Positions 17,847 to 26,932 of a DNA stretch of 64,000 nt are shown here, piece after piece. The notes under the pieces were generated by a model. That model was not told the origin of the DNA. It made no database searches and saw only the letters and a program-made list of their open reading frames with translations. How positions within the stretch are numbered: the first letter of the stretch is position 1; each line of letters starts with the position of its first letter. Source of the DNA: CAWJKP01 sp963843465. GTDB taxonomy: Bacteria; Planctomycetota; Planctomycetia; Pirellulales; Thermoguttaceae. The stretch covers positions 659,774 to 723,773 of the forward strand of contig CAWJKP010000007.1 of the NCBI GenBank assembly GCA_963843465.1. Direction: 5' to 3'. The translations under genes were made by a program, and so were the position numbers.

Positions 17847-19040
17847 TCAAGCGGCCAGATCGGCAATGTGGAAGCTGCCGTAGGTATGGACCCGGCACTG
17901 TGGATGGAGCTCCGCGGCCAAGAGACGGTCGTACGAGAGCAGCTCACCGACGCGCCGCGGCCGCCCTTGGACGATGATCCGCGCCTCGTCGACGAAGTCG
18001 GTGCGCAGGCCCGCGCTGCGCCAGATCACTCGAGCGCCGGGCGCCGCACGGCGAACGAGCCATTGCCACTCCTGCTCCAACCATGCCAGGTGCTTGCCAG
18101 AGAGCCAATCCATGTGGTCCAAGAGAACGAATCGGGAGATCGCCCGGTCGTTCTTCTCCAGGTAACCTTGGACCGTATCGGTATGCACGTCGATCCGGTC
18201 GGCCAACCCGTCCCTGAGCTTCTGGAAGTTCTCAGGCTTGAGGTACTCGGGGCAGCAGTCAGGCGTGTAGCGACCGGTCATGTAGACGCGCCAGAAGTAG
18301 TTGTCGGACAACGGCAGGCGAGAAAACACCGCCTCGACGCAATCGAAGACGAATTGGGCAATACCCCCTTCGTACTGCATCTCGATCTGGTTTCGTTGGG
18401 CGCGCGGCACCCCCAGGAGCGACAGTACCGTGTCGCGCCGCACGGCGAACCGCATCGTCGACGACCAGAAGCGATCGCGGAGATGCCGGCGGTAGATCTC
18501 CTGTTGTTCCTCGACCGTCTGCGTAGCGAGCACGTCGTTCACCCAGGGGCGCAGCCGGACGACGTGGCTGATATAGAAATTGACCAGCAAGGCAAAGGTG
18601 CCTGACGTCCCGCGGTAGTAGAAGGGCCGCCGGTTGTCCTGCTCGAAGAGCGTGATCCAACGGTCCCAATAGCGTCGCGCCCCGTCGGACAACGAGGGCC
18701 GCAGCTTGTCCACGTAGACCCGCTCCGCGCGCGCCAGCCGCCCTCGTCCGAACATGGCGAAGAAGTCCTCGAACTCGAGGTTGCGGATACCGGCCAGTTT
18801 GAGTTCCAAAAGCGCGTTCTGCCGCGGATTGACGTCCACGGCGATAACCTGCTTCGGCCCGGCCAGAACGTAATCCAGCGCGTTACATCCCGCAGAGGTG
18901 ATCACCAGCACTGTGTCTTGCGGACCAAGTTGCAGGGCCCGCCGATCCAGGCGCGGGTCTTCCCAGCAGGTGTTGTAGACCAGATTGCGGCCATGGACCA
19001 GATTGAAGATTCGCCCGCCGGCCCAATCGCGCAGCGACAT
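17847..19040 (-). CDS. btaA: BtaA-like diacylglycerol 3-amino-3-carboxypropyltransferase (DUF3419)
   Basis: 397 codons. Start at 19040 (MSLRDWAGGRIFNLVHGRNL) is preceded by AGGAGA at about 8 nt; an upstream in-frame ATG at 19112 lacks this. Family features: LVYNTCWEDPRLDRRAL, LVITSAGCNALDYVLAGP (SAM-binding), AVDVNPRQNALLELKL, and FVLLDHMDWL. BtaA transfers the homoserine moiety of SAM to diacylglycerol, the first step to the phosphate-free lipid DGTS; in other bacteria this is induced by phosphate starvation. It overlaps nothing and is followed 6 nt later by btaB. Confidence 0.93.
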   Translation of the reverse strand: MSLRDWAGGRIFNLVHGRNLVYNTCWEDPRLDRRALQLGPQDTVLVITSAGCNALDYVLAGPKQVIAVDVNPRQNALLELKLAGIRNLEFEDFFAMFGRGRLARAERVYVDKLRPSLSDGARRYWDRWITLFEQDNRRPFYYRGTSGTFALLVNFYISHVVRLRPWVNDVLATQTVEEQQEIYRRHLRDRFWSSTMRFAVRRDTVLSLLGVPRAQRNQIEMQYEGGIAQFVFDCVEAVFSRLPLSDNYFWRVYMTGRYTPDCCPEYLKPENFQKLRDGLADRIDVHTDTVQGYLEKNDRAISRFVLLDHMDWLSGKHLAWLEQEWQWLVRRAAPGARVIWRSAGLRTDFVDEARIIVQGRPRRVGELLSYDRLLAAELHPQCRVHTYGSFHIADLAA

Positions 19041-19437
19041 GCGCTTTCTCCTGCAAGAATCCCAGAGCCGGGGCCCTGATTGCCCGGTGCCATCAGACGA
19101 CCTCCCTGTCACGCTCGCCAGATTATCGACGTTTCATGTGAGCAGGCGATAAGCCTCCGGCGAGAAGCATGTTAGGGCCGATGTCCGACGACTAGTTGAA
19201 CTCGCCGCGGATATACTGCCGTGTGTGCCTCCTGTGGCGGGGTTTGGGGGCTACTGTTTGATCGACACGCCGAGCGTCTATACGATCTGCACTTGCTTGA
19301 ACAGGCCAGGGAAATGGCCTTTTCAGGGTTTTCCCGGTACCCCGATAGCTTCGTTGCGAAGTAAACTTGCAGCGACACCCTGGATTCCTACGCCGCGACG
19401 GGCCGTTTCGGGGCCATCTCAGGAGAAACGAGACGCC
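19041..19437. other. Divergent intergenic region between btaA and the octaheme cytochrome
   Basis: About 400 nt expected to hold both promoters. I see a short imperfect palindrome near 19310-19342 (GGGAAATGG / GGTTTTCCC) but no confident promoter, Pho box or RNA. Small open frames here have no family features. Confidence 0.5.
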
Positions 19438-20680
19438 ATGTCCTTCCGCCCCGTTTTCATTGCCGTAGTGATCGGCGGCTCACTGATCGTAGCTGCACTG
19501 GTGATCAATGGTCTTCGCCCCAAAGTCGAGGTCCAACAACCGGCGGCCGCCTTCGTCCGCGCCACCGGCAAGTGCGGAGTGCCATCGCCGCGAGACCTCG
19601 GCCATCGTGCATCAGTTCGAGGGTAGCCGCCACGTGCGGGCAGGCGTGACCTGCCTGGACTGCCACCAGGCCGTGGAGGGCCAGCAGACGCTGACGCATC
19701 GCGGTTTTTCTATCGCCAAGACCCTGACCGCTGCCAACTGCCGCCAGTGCCACGCCACAGAATATCGCCAGTACCTGCGAAGCCGCCATGCCGCGCCCGC
19801 CTGGGCGGCCGTGCGCGGCCCCGGGGATTTCACCCCCGAACAGATTGCCTTCGCCGAGCAGTTCCATCCCGGCTGGGTCAAGCGGAGCCCCAATCCGCTG
19901 GTCGGTATGGAAGGCCCGGCGGCCGTCACCAAGGGTTGCTCGATGTGCCACGACGTCGGCAAGCCCAACGCCGACGGCTCCATCGGCACCTGCACCGCGT
20001 GCCACGCACGCCACTCGGCCTCGGTCGAACTGGCCCGGATGCCGGAGACCTGCGGCCAGTGCCACCTGGGCCCGGACCATTCCCAGATCGAGATCTACCA
20101 TGAATCCAAGCACGGCGTGATTTTCAACGCCCAGAAGCGATATTTCAACCTCCAGGCCGATCCGCGAAAACTCACCACCGCCGACATGCCCGTGCCGACC
20201 TGCGCCACCTGCCACATGAGCGGGCTGGAGGGGATGAACGTGACGCACGACACCACGGAACGGCTTTCCTACTATCTCTTCGCGGCGATCTCGGAGCGGC
20301 GGCCCAACGGACGGATGGGCGAAATCAACATGAAGCAGATCTGCCTGAAGTGCCACACGGAGCCCCGCATCAACCAGTTCTATACGGAAGCCTCGCGGGT
20401 GATCGACTCCACCAACGGCCTGGTCCGGGAAGCGACTTCCATCATGGACGCCCTGCGCCGCGATGGCCTGGTTACGGCCGAGGCTCTGGACGAACCGATC
20501 AAGTACCGCTACTTCGATCTCTGGCACTACTATGGGCGAACGGCCAAGCATGGAGCGTTCATGGGCGGGCCTGACTTTGTCCAGTGGCACGGCTTCTATG
20601 AGATCGTGGCCCGCCTGGCCGAGATCAAACGATCCGCCGCCGAACTGCGCGACCGGCATGCTCCCGACAAGGGCCGGTAG
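19438..20680 (+). CDS. Octaheme cytochrome c of the hydroxylamine oxidoreductase family (frameshifted here)
   Basis: Start ATG 19438 with AGGAG upstream; the N-terminus is a signal/anchor (FIAVVIGGSLIVAALVI). The frame breaks at 19573-19577: restoring one GC dinucleotide converts the local reading to CAECHRRE. With that, eight CxxCH motifs are present (CAECH, CLDCH, CRQCH, CSMCH, CTACH, CGQCH, CATCH, CLKCH). Other HAO-family landmarks are QIEIYHESKHG and AKHGAFMGGPDFVQWHG. About 415 residues, shorter than Nitrosomonas HAO. It probably oxidises or reduces a nitrogen or sulfur compound outside the cytoplasm; whether it keeps the heme-crosslinking Tyr of ammonia oxidisers needs an alignment. It ends 3 nt before the membrane gene, so the two are likely a complex. 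Confidence 0.85.
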
Positions 20681-20683
20681 ACC

Positions 20684-21590
20684 ATGTCCCGACTGCTTAC
20701 CACCGCCCGCGAGGTCCTTGCCGATCCCTTGACGCTGGCAGAGTTGTTCCTTGTCGCCAACATTTCCTTCCTTGCGGTGGACGTGGCTATCGCCCATTCG
20801 GCCAACGCTTTTGCGCATCCGGCCGAGTGGGCGCCGGTGGCCTTCTCGCTGCTGGCCGCCGCAACGCTGTTGGCGGCAGCGATCCTGGCGGGCGGCGTTC
20901 GCCCGCCGCTGCCGCCCCGGACGGAACATCCCGGCCGCGCCGTCGGCAGACGTCAATGGATTGCCTGGGTGCTGGGGCTGGTCGTGGGCTCCGCGGCGGT
21001 CGGCATGGGGCTTTTGGGGCTGATCTTCCACCTCCAGAGCGGCTTCTTCCAACAGCAGACTTTGCGAAACCTGGTCTATGCCGCACCCTTTGCGGCGCCG
21101 CTGTCCTACGCCGGTCTGGGACTCCTGGCGATCCTCGATCGCACGGTGCCGTCACGAACCATCGAGTGGGCCCGCTGGGTGGTCTTTCTGGCCCTCGGCG
21201 GTTTCCTGGGCAACTTCGTCCTCAGTCTCACGGACCATGCCCAAAACGGATTCTTCGACAACCGCGAGTGGATTGCCGTCGTTGCCGCAGCTTTTGCCGT
21301 CGGGGGGCTTTTGGCGGCCCTGGTCGATTACGGCAATCGGCCTTACCTGTGGCTCTGTCAGTGCCTGATGCTCGTCGAGATCGTCGTGGGGTTGCTCGGC
21401 TGGCACTACCACGTCAGGGCCATCCTGCGAAGTCCCATGAGCGGCGCATGGGACAAGATTCTCTACAGCGCCGGTCTTCGCCCCGCTCTTGTTCGCCGAT
21501 CTCGCCGTCTTGGGAATGCTGGGGCTCTGGGGGCTGCTGCGTCCGGAGGCAACGGGGCAACCGGATGGCTGTGGGCCAAGGTATCCTTGA
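20684..21590 (+). CDS. Multi-pass membrane protein partnered with the octaheme cytochrome (frameshifted here)
   Basis: ATG at 20684, 3 nt after the cytochrome stop. About seven to eight hydrophobic spans (for example LAELFLVANISFLAVDVAI, WIAWVLGLVVGSAAVGMGL, WVVFLALGGFLGNFVLSL). The frame is lost at 21468-21472; restoring one GC gives APVFAPLLFADLAVLGMLGL, another span, and a stop at 21588-21590. Family unknown. Position and topology suggest a quinone-reactive membrane anchor for the cytochrome, but no heme motif is visible. Its 3' end overlaps that of the convergent radical SAM gene. Confidence 0.75.
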
Positions 21591-22999
21591 TGGGCCGCTC
21601 CATTCAGCGGTTTGCACATCCACTTGCGCAACTTGTGGTCGGCCTGCGCGGCGATGAGTCGCATCAGGAAGGCGGGAGTGGTCAGCAGCGCCCTGGCCTT
21701 GACTCGCCAACGCACTATCCGCAGCAGCTTGAAGATCACGCCTGCCACGTGCAAAGGGCTGTAGAAGCGGGAATAGATCTGTTTGCGCAACTCGTTGATG
21801 TGCTCGGCGGAATAGTCGTCGCTGTAGACCATGCCCTCGGCGTCGATGTGGTAGCCGGGGGTCTTTTGGACCAACTCGGCCAGGCCCGAGTGCGGCTCGT
21901 TGCGCAGCAGGGAGACGAGGATCAGGTCCACGCCCATCGAGCGGGCCAGCGACACGGTGGAGAGCATCTGCTCCTCGGTCTCGCCGATGTTGCCCACGAT
22001 GAAGTAGGCGTTGAGGACCATCTTCGACTGGCGGAGGACGGCAAACCGCTCGTGGACCTTCTGGATGTTGAGCCCCTTGCCCATCGACTTCAGCGTCGCG
22101 TCCTGCGTCGACTCGATGCCGATCAGCAGGGCCATGAATCCGGCCTGCTCCATCTTGCGCAGGACGTCGGGATGGTTGGCGATCTCCGACCGGGCGTTGG
22201 CAATGTAGTGTTTGCGGATCCCCTTGGCGATCAGCAGGTCGCAGATCTCGATGACGCGGTCCGGCTGATGGGCGAACACGTCGTCGACGAAGAGGATCAC
22301 GTCGGCGTCGATCTGCTGGATCTCACGGACGATCGACGCGGCAGACCGCGGCGCCCATGCCCGCTTCACGCCCCAGGGGTTGATGGCAAAGTTGCAGAAC
22401 TTGCAATTGAACGGGCAGCCGCGCGATCCGGCAATCATGTCGATCTTGATCCCCGTGCTGACGCGCTTGCTCGTCAGGTAGTAGGGCCGCCGGCGCAAAT
22501 CCCGCGCAGGCATCAGATCGTCGTCCAAAGGCGCGTTGGCCCGCGGCGGGTTGAAGACCAGTTGACCGTTGGGTCCGCGGTGGACCAGGCCCGCCACCTC
22601 CGCCCAGGGGCGTCCCTGGGCGATCTCGGCCATCGCCTGCTCGCCGTCGCCGCAGACCACGGCGTCGACGTTCGGGCAGGCCTCCATCCAGTACTTGGGG
22701 TCCTCGGTCGCCGTCCGCCCGCCCAGGATGGTCGTCACCCCCGGCGGCAAGGCGTTGATGTCGTCGCAGATCAGCTTGAGGTTCAACCCCCAGTTGATGG
22801 AGTAGCAGACCAGGTCGGTCTCGGGCCTGAGCAACGGCAGCGTGCTGGGATTACGCAGGTGCCGGAAGTTGACCAGCTCGATCTGCTCGGCATACGGGCG
22901 CAGCGCGGCGGCGACGTACTCCAACCCCAACGGCGGGAAGGATGTCCTCGAACTGCTGGAACGCGGATACGGATAGACGCAGAGGACGTGCCGCAACAT
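21463..22999 (-). CDS. B12-binding-type radical SAM protein
   Basis: ATG at 22999 (MLRHVLCVYPYPRSS). The N-terminal cobalamin-binding-like region has FPPLGLEYVAAAL and TTILGGRTATED; the radical SAM cluster is C195-x3-C199-x2-C202 in GSRGCPFNCKFCNF, followed by ILFVDDVFAHQPDR and ALLIGIESTQD. Such proteins carry out methylations, ring changes and other difficult reactions; the substrate is not known. As sequenced, the frame runs on to 21152 antisense to the membrane gene. Restoring the same GC dinucleotide proposed for that gene (21468-21472) creates a TAG at 21463-21465, giving about 512 residues, a good independent check of the correction. Confidence 0.85.
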
Positions 23000-23041
23000 A
23001 GCGCTTAGGCCTGGAAATCAATAAGTTGGGCAATCCTATCG

Positions 23042-23070
23042 AACCCAAGGAAGCGCAGCGCACTTGGGTT
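23042..23070. terminator. Hairpin between the RRM gene and the radical SAM gene
   Basis: AACCCAAG and CTTGGGTT form an 8-bp stem with a 13-nt loop. It lies downstream of the RRM gene (minus) and upstream of the radical SAM gene. There is no clear T-run, so terminator function is uncertain. Confidence 0.25.
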
Positions 23071-23193
23071 TAATAGAGACCGTGTGACACCGCACGGAAT
23101 TCTCCGATGGTTCTTGGCGTCCTCTTGACGCCGACGTATGAAAGAGCCAGGGCGCTTCGCTTCCTTGCGCTTTCACATTTGCCCAACTTACGA

Positions 23194-23475
23194 TCAGTGC
23201 CCGTGTCTGCCGCCTCGGCGTGGCCGGTCCGTTTTGGGGCGAGCCTCGTTCACGGTGATCGACCGTCCGTCGATCTCGGTGAGGTTCAGCTCCTTGATGG
23301 CACTCGCGGCCTCGCGGCCGTCGGCCATGTCCACGAAGGCGAAGCCGCGGGGCCGGCCCGTCTCACGATCCTTGACGATATTCACCTTGGCCACGGTGCC
23401 GAACCGGCCGAACGCCTGGATCAGGTCGTCCTCGGTGGCCCCGTGGGAAAGGTTGCCTACGAAAACGCTTGTCAT
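23194..23475 (-). CDS. RRM-type RNA-binding protein
   Basis: 93 codons forming one RNA recognition motif: RNP2 is VFVGNL (residues 4-9) and RNP1 is RGFAFVDM (about 43-50), ending in a basic Arg/Gly/His tail. Bacterial single-RRM proteins of this type bind single-stranded RNA, often in cold or stress responses. GGGAGG about 5 nt upstream of the ATG at 23475 fixes the start. The region directly upstream is a cold-shock-domain remnant. Confidence 0.92.
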   Translation of the reverse strand: MTSVFVGNLSHGATEDDLIQAFGRFGTVAKVNIVKDRETGRPRGFAFVDMADGREAASAIKELNLTEIDGRSITVNEARPKTDRPRRGGRHGH

Positions 23476-23478
23476 GGT

Positions 23479-23590
23479 GCCTCCCTAGCAATTCCTTCCG
23501 CCGCGCTGTGATCAACGAAGAGGTCGCCCTCGTTCTCCGTCGATGAAACCGAACCCCTTGTCTGCGAGGCGGTTGATTATAGGCTGCTGC
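23479..23590 (-). pseudogene. Remnant of a cold-shock-domain protein
   Basis: One frame reads IINRLADKGFGFIDGE (the RNP1-like core of cold-shock proteins); the next frame continues EGDLFVDHSAAEGI, matching the following DLFFHSSAVQG block of the family. The second half of the domain is missing and the sequence runs into the RRM ribosome-binding site. Seen directly: two adjacent blocks in different frames. Inferred: a truncated and frameshifted cold-shock gene. Confidence 0.6.
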
Positions 23591-23744
23591 GACCGAAAAA
23601 GAAACCGCAACTTCCGGTGAGCCCCCCGTTTGCCGGTTTGCCGCGCCGGCTCTAGTGCTCCGTCAGTCACCGGCTGGGCAGTAGCACGGCCATCTTGGCC
23701 GTGAATTCCAGCCTGGACGCCTGTGCTATCTGCCAATGGTTCGC

Positions 23745-23852
23745 AACTCCTGGCCCGGCAAGGAGTTCCCGTTCTTAGGTTACGCGGTGATCGGGCACAC
23801 TTCGGCCCGGGCATCCCCGGCTGGCGCCGGCAATGTTCACTGGCCCGAAGTG
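23745..23852 (-). repeat. Inverted repeat upstream of the two-component genes
   Basis: The reverse complement of this stretch (TTGCCGGCGCCAGCC..., GGGCCGAAGTGTG..., GAACGGGAACTCC) matches the plus strand at 26817-26910 with scattered mismatches. The pair faces inward around the histidine kinase/response regulator genes. Confidence 0.65.
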
Positions 23853-23857
23853 GCCGC

Positions 23858-23872
23858 TGGGGATAACATTGC
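23858..23872 (+). promoter_or_regulatory. Candidate sigma-54 (-24/-12) promoter for the two-component operon
   Basis: TGGGGATAACATTGC has GG and GC at the exact consensus spacing of TGGCACG-N4-TTGC, with a perfect TTGC, and lies about 100 nt before the kinase start. The downstream regulator is a sigma-54 activator, so self-activation is plausible. Single-site evidence only. Confidence 0.4.
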
Positions 23873-23973
23873 CAACCCCCCGGCTGGCAATGGCAGTTCT
23901 TTCCCGCTGCGCTTCACGGACCCTACCGGTAGAGCGCTGGACGGGACCGGGCTGCGGAGGTTAACGTGAAGTC

Positions 23974-25383
23974 ATGCGACGGCCGATCCAAATCCAGTTG
24001 CTCCTCCCCTTCCTTTCGGTGGTGCTCTTGGCCATCGTCCTGGCCTGCGTGACGATCGCCTACCTGGGTACCACCCGGGCCAGAAACCAGCAGGAAGAGA
24101 ACCTCCGCCGCGTGGTCGGCACGCTCACCGAGGCCGCCTTTCCGCTCACCGACCGGGTCTTGCGACAAATGAGCGGCCTGTCGGGCGCGGACTTCGTCGT
24201 GTTGGACGACGAGAACCGTATCCAAGGCAGCACGCTCCGGCTGACACCGGAAGAGGGCGCATCGCTGACGCGGCTTCCCGGGGTAGACCGCTTGGAAAAC
24301 TTGGCCGCGCGGGCGGTGGTAACGCTCGCCGGCCGGACGTACCTCGGCGGCCGGGTCGCGGTTGCCCGGCGGGGTTCGGGGCGCCCTGGCTCGCTGGTAG
24401 TGCTCTACCCTGAAGACCAATGGGGCCGCGTTGCCCGGGAGGCGGCCTACCCGGCGCTCTTCTCCGGGGCGATCGCCGCGGTGGCCGTGATGTTGTTGAC
24501 CACGGTCTTGGCTCGGCGGTTTGTGCGGCCCATCCAGCAACTGGGCAATCAGACCGCGGCCATCGCCAGCGGGCAGTTCCGGCCCGTGGACGTCGGCCGG
24601 CGGGACGATGAGATCCGCGACCTGGCCGTCTCCATCAACCAGATGACCGAGAAGCTCAGCCGCTACGAGGACGAGGTGCGGCGGAGCGAGCGGCTCCGCA
24701 CGCTAGGCCAACTCGGGGCGGGCATGGCACATCAGCTTCGCAACGCCGCCACCGGCGCGGATGGCGATCGAGCTGCACCGGCGGGAGTGTCCGGCCGGCC
24801 AGTCCGACGAAGCCCTGGGCGTGGCCATGCGGCAGCTCCGGCTGATGGAGTCTTACTTGCAGCGTTTCCTGACCCTGGGCCGGGGCCGTCCGCTGCCGCA
24901 CCAACGGTTGAGGCTCAGCGGGCTGCTGGAGGACGCCTTGGAGCTGGTCCGGCCGGCCTGCGCCACGCGCGAATTGAGCTACAATGGCCGAAGTGTGCCG
25001 AGCCGCTGGAAGTGCTGGGCGACCCCGAGGCCCTTCAGCAACTTCTGGTGAATCTGGTCCTCAATGCCATCGAGGCGGCCGGCAGGCAGGGGGAAGTCCC
25101 GCCGCAAGTGACCGTGGAGCTGGTCCGCAAGACGTGCGACCGCGTGCTGTTGCGCGTGGGTGATTCCGGCCCGGGCCCAGCCGCCCAGACGCGGGATCGG
25201 CTGTTCGAGCCCTTCGTGACCGACAAGCCCGACGGCACCGGCCTGGGGTTGTACGTCGCCCGGCAAGTGGCCGAAGCGCACCAGGGCACCATCGGCTGGC
25301 GGCGGGAGAAGGGCCTGACCTGGTTTGAAGTCGAGTTGCCATTGTTGACAGAAGACCCAAGACCTAAGACCTGTTTATCATGA
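23974..25383 (+). CDS. Membrane sensor histidine kinase, NtrB/AtoS-type (frameshifted here)
   Basis: An N-terminal span (LLLPFLSVVLLAIVLACVTI), a periplasmic sensor of about 130 residues, a second span (LFSGAIAAVAVMLLTTVL), a HAMP domain, then the phospho-acceptor H253 in GMAHQLRN, and a C-terminal ATPase (NLVLNAIEAA, GDSGPG, GTGLGLYVARQV). The central part is read in another frame (MAIELHRRECPAGQSDEALG to LVRPACATREL). Two lesions explain this: loss of one GC at 24755-24760 (restoring GARMAIELHRREC) and loss of about one base at 24959-24965. Its TGA overlaps the ATG of the regulator (ATGA at 25380-25383), showing coupling. The signal is unknown. Confidence 0.88.
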   Translation: MRRPIQIQLLLPFLSVVLLAIVLACVTIAYLGTTRARNQQEENLRRVVGTLTEAAFPLTDRVLRQMSGLSGADFVVLDDENRIQGSTLRLTPEEGASLTRLPGVDRLENLAARAVVTLAGRTYLGGRVAVARRGSGRPGSLVVLYPEDQWGRVAREAAYPALFSGAIAAVAVMLLTTVLARRFVRPIQQLGNQTAAIASGQFRPVDVGRRDDEIRDLAVSINQMTEKLSRYEDEVRRSERLRTLGQLGAGMAHQLRNAATGADGDRAAPAGVSGRPVRRSPGRGHAAAPADGVLLAAFPDPGPGPSAAAPTVEAQRAAGGRLGAGPAGLRHARIELQWPKCAEPLEVLGDPEALQQLLVNLVLNAIEAAGRQGEVPPQVTVELVRKTCDRVLLRVGDSGPGPAAQTRDRLFEPFVTDKPDGTGLGLYVARQVAEAHQGTIGWRREKGLTWFEVELPLLTEDPRPKTCLS

Positions 25384-26798
25384 GCCATCTTCTTGTTGTC
25401 GACGACGAACAGAGCATCTGCTGGGGGCTGTCCAAGCTGGCCCGGGAGCTGGGCCATAGCGTGAGTACGGCCTCCAGCGCGGAACAGGGGCTGGAGGCGG
25501 CCCGCCAACAGCGGCCGGACGCGATCGTGCTGGACGTTCGCCTGCCGGGCATGGACGGGCTTTCCGCCATGCGGCACTTTCGCGAGGCAGTCGGGCCGGT
25601 GCCGATCGTGGTGATCACCGCCTACGGCGAGTTGGCCACGGCGGTGGCCGCCGTCCGCAACGGGGCCTTCGACTATCTCACCAAGCCCTTCGACCTGGCC
25701 GTGGCCCAGCGCGCCATCCAGCGGGCGATGACCGCCCCGCCCCAGCCGGCGGCGGCCTTGCCGCTTGCCGCCCGCGACCGGCAGCAGGAGATCGTCGGCA
25801 GCTCGCCGCCGATGCAAGAGGTCTTCCGGCGGATCGCCCTGGTGGCCGCGTCCGACGCCTGCGTCCACCTGCGGGGCGAAAGCGGCACGGGCAAGGAACT
25901 TGTCGCCCGGGCGATCCACCACTACAGCCGCCGCCGGCAGGGACCGTTCGTGGCCGTGAACGTGGCCTCGCTCAGCCCGGCCTTGGCCGAAAGCGAGCTG
26001 TTCGGCCATGCCCGCGGGGCCTTCACCGGCGCCGAGCAGGCCCGGCGGGGAATCTTGGAGCAGGCCCACGGCGGCACGATCTTCCTGGACGAGGTGGCCG
26101 ATATACCCTTGTCGCTCCAGGTGAAGCTGCTGCGGACCCTGGAGCACGGCGAGGTGCTGCCCGTGGGCGGCGAGCGCCCGGTGCAGAGCGATTTCCGCAT
26201 CATCTCGGCGACCCACCAGGACCTCTGCCAGCGGGTGGCGAAGCAGACCTTCCGCCACGATCTCTACTTCCGTCTGATCACCTTCGAGATCGAGCTGCCT
26301 CCCCTGCGCGATCGCCGCGGCGACCTCCCCGAGCTTGTGCGGCACTTCCTCGAGCTGCTGGCGGCCAAAAACGGGCTAGCGCGGCCTTCGATCTCGGCCG
26401 AAGGCCTGGCGGAGCTGGAACGGCGGCCCTGGTACGGCAACGTGCGGGAGCTGCGCAATGCCCTGGAACACGCGATGATCCTGGCCCCCGGCGGCCAGAT
26501 CGGGCTGGAACACCTGCCGCCGGCGACGCCGCCCTCACTGGCCTCCAACGCGGCTTCCGAGCAGACGCTGGCCGCGTTGCTCCGCCAATGGACCGAGGCC
26601 CAGCTACGGAGCTCCGACGACGCGGCCGACCTCTATGACCGTCTCTTGAAGCTGGTGGAACCGCCCGTGTTGCGGGCCGTCGCGCAGCACTTCCACGGCC
26701 AGTGCGCCGCCGCTGCCCGGCGGTTGGGTTTGCACCGCACGACCCTCCGCAAGAAGCTCGACGAACTGGGCCTCCCCGACGACGAGTCCCAGCGTTAA
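25380..26798 (+). CDS. Sigma-54-dependent response regulator, NtrC family
   Basis: 472 codons. Receiver domain with phospho-acceptor D52 (IVLDVRLPGMDG) and K in YLTKPFD; AAA+ domain with Walker A GESGTGKE (about 166-173), the sigma-54 contact loop GAFTGA (about 213-218), Walker B GGTIFLDEV; and a Fis-type helix-turn-helix at the C-terminus (AAARRLGLHRTTLRKKLDEL). It should activate sigma-54 promoters when phosphorylated by the adjacent kinase. The GAFTGA loop is intact, so it is a true activator. Target genes are not evident. Confidence 0.95.
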   Translation: MSHLLVVDDEQSICWGLSKLARELGHSVSTASSAEQGLEAARQQRPDAIVLDVRLPGMDGLSAMRHFREAVGPVPIVVITAYGELATAVAAVRNGAFDYLTKPFDLAVAQRAIQRAMTAPPQPAAALPLAARDRQQEIVGSSPPMQEVFRRIALVAASDACVHLRGESGTGKELVARAIHHYSRRRQGPFVAVNVASLSPALAESELFGHARGAFTGAEQARRGILEQAHGGTIFLDEVADIPLSLQVKLLRTLEHGEVLPVGGERPVQSDFRIISATHQDLCQRVAKQTFRHDLYFRLITFEIELPPLRDRRGDLPELVRHFLELLAAKNGLARPSISAEGLAELERRPWYGNVRELRNALEHAMILAPGGQIGLEHLPPATPPSLASNAASEQTLAALLRQWTEAQLRSSDDAADLYDRLLKLVEPPVLRAVAQHFHGQCAAAARRLGLHRTTLRKKLDELGLPDDESQR

Positions 26799-26816
26799 GC
26801 CCTGGCGGCCGGGCCG

Positions 26817-26910
26817 GTGGATGTTGCCGGCGCCAGCCAGGGGGCCGCCGGGCCGAAATGTGTCAGATCGCCGTGCAATCCAAGGACAGGAATTCCCTTT
26901 TTTCACCAGG
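26817..26910 (+). repeat. Inverted repeat downstream of the two-component genes
   Basis: GTTGCCGGCGCCAGCCAGG..., GGGCCGAAATGTGTCAGATC and CAAGGACAGGAATTCC pair with the opposite-orientation copy at 23745-23852. Many positions are shared but the copies have diverged. Confidence 0.65.
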
Positions 26911-26932
26911 CGGGGGATGAGCCGCATCCCCC
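26911..26932 (+). terminator. Strong GC hairpin after the response regulator
   Basis: GGGGGATG and CATCCCCC form a perfect stem with a 4-6 nt loop, about 110 nt after the regulator stop. No T-run follows, so rho-independent termination is only a possibility. Confidence 0.35.
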
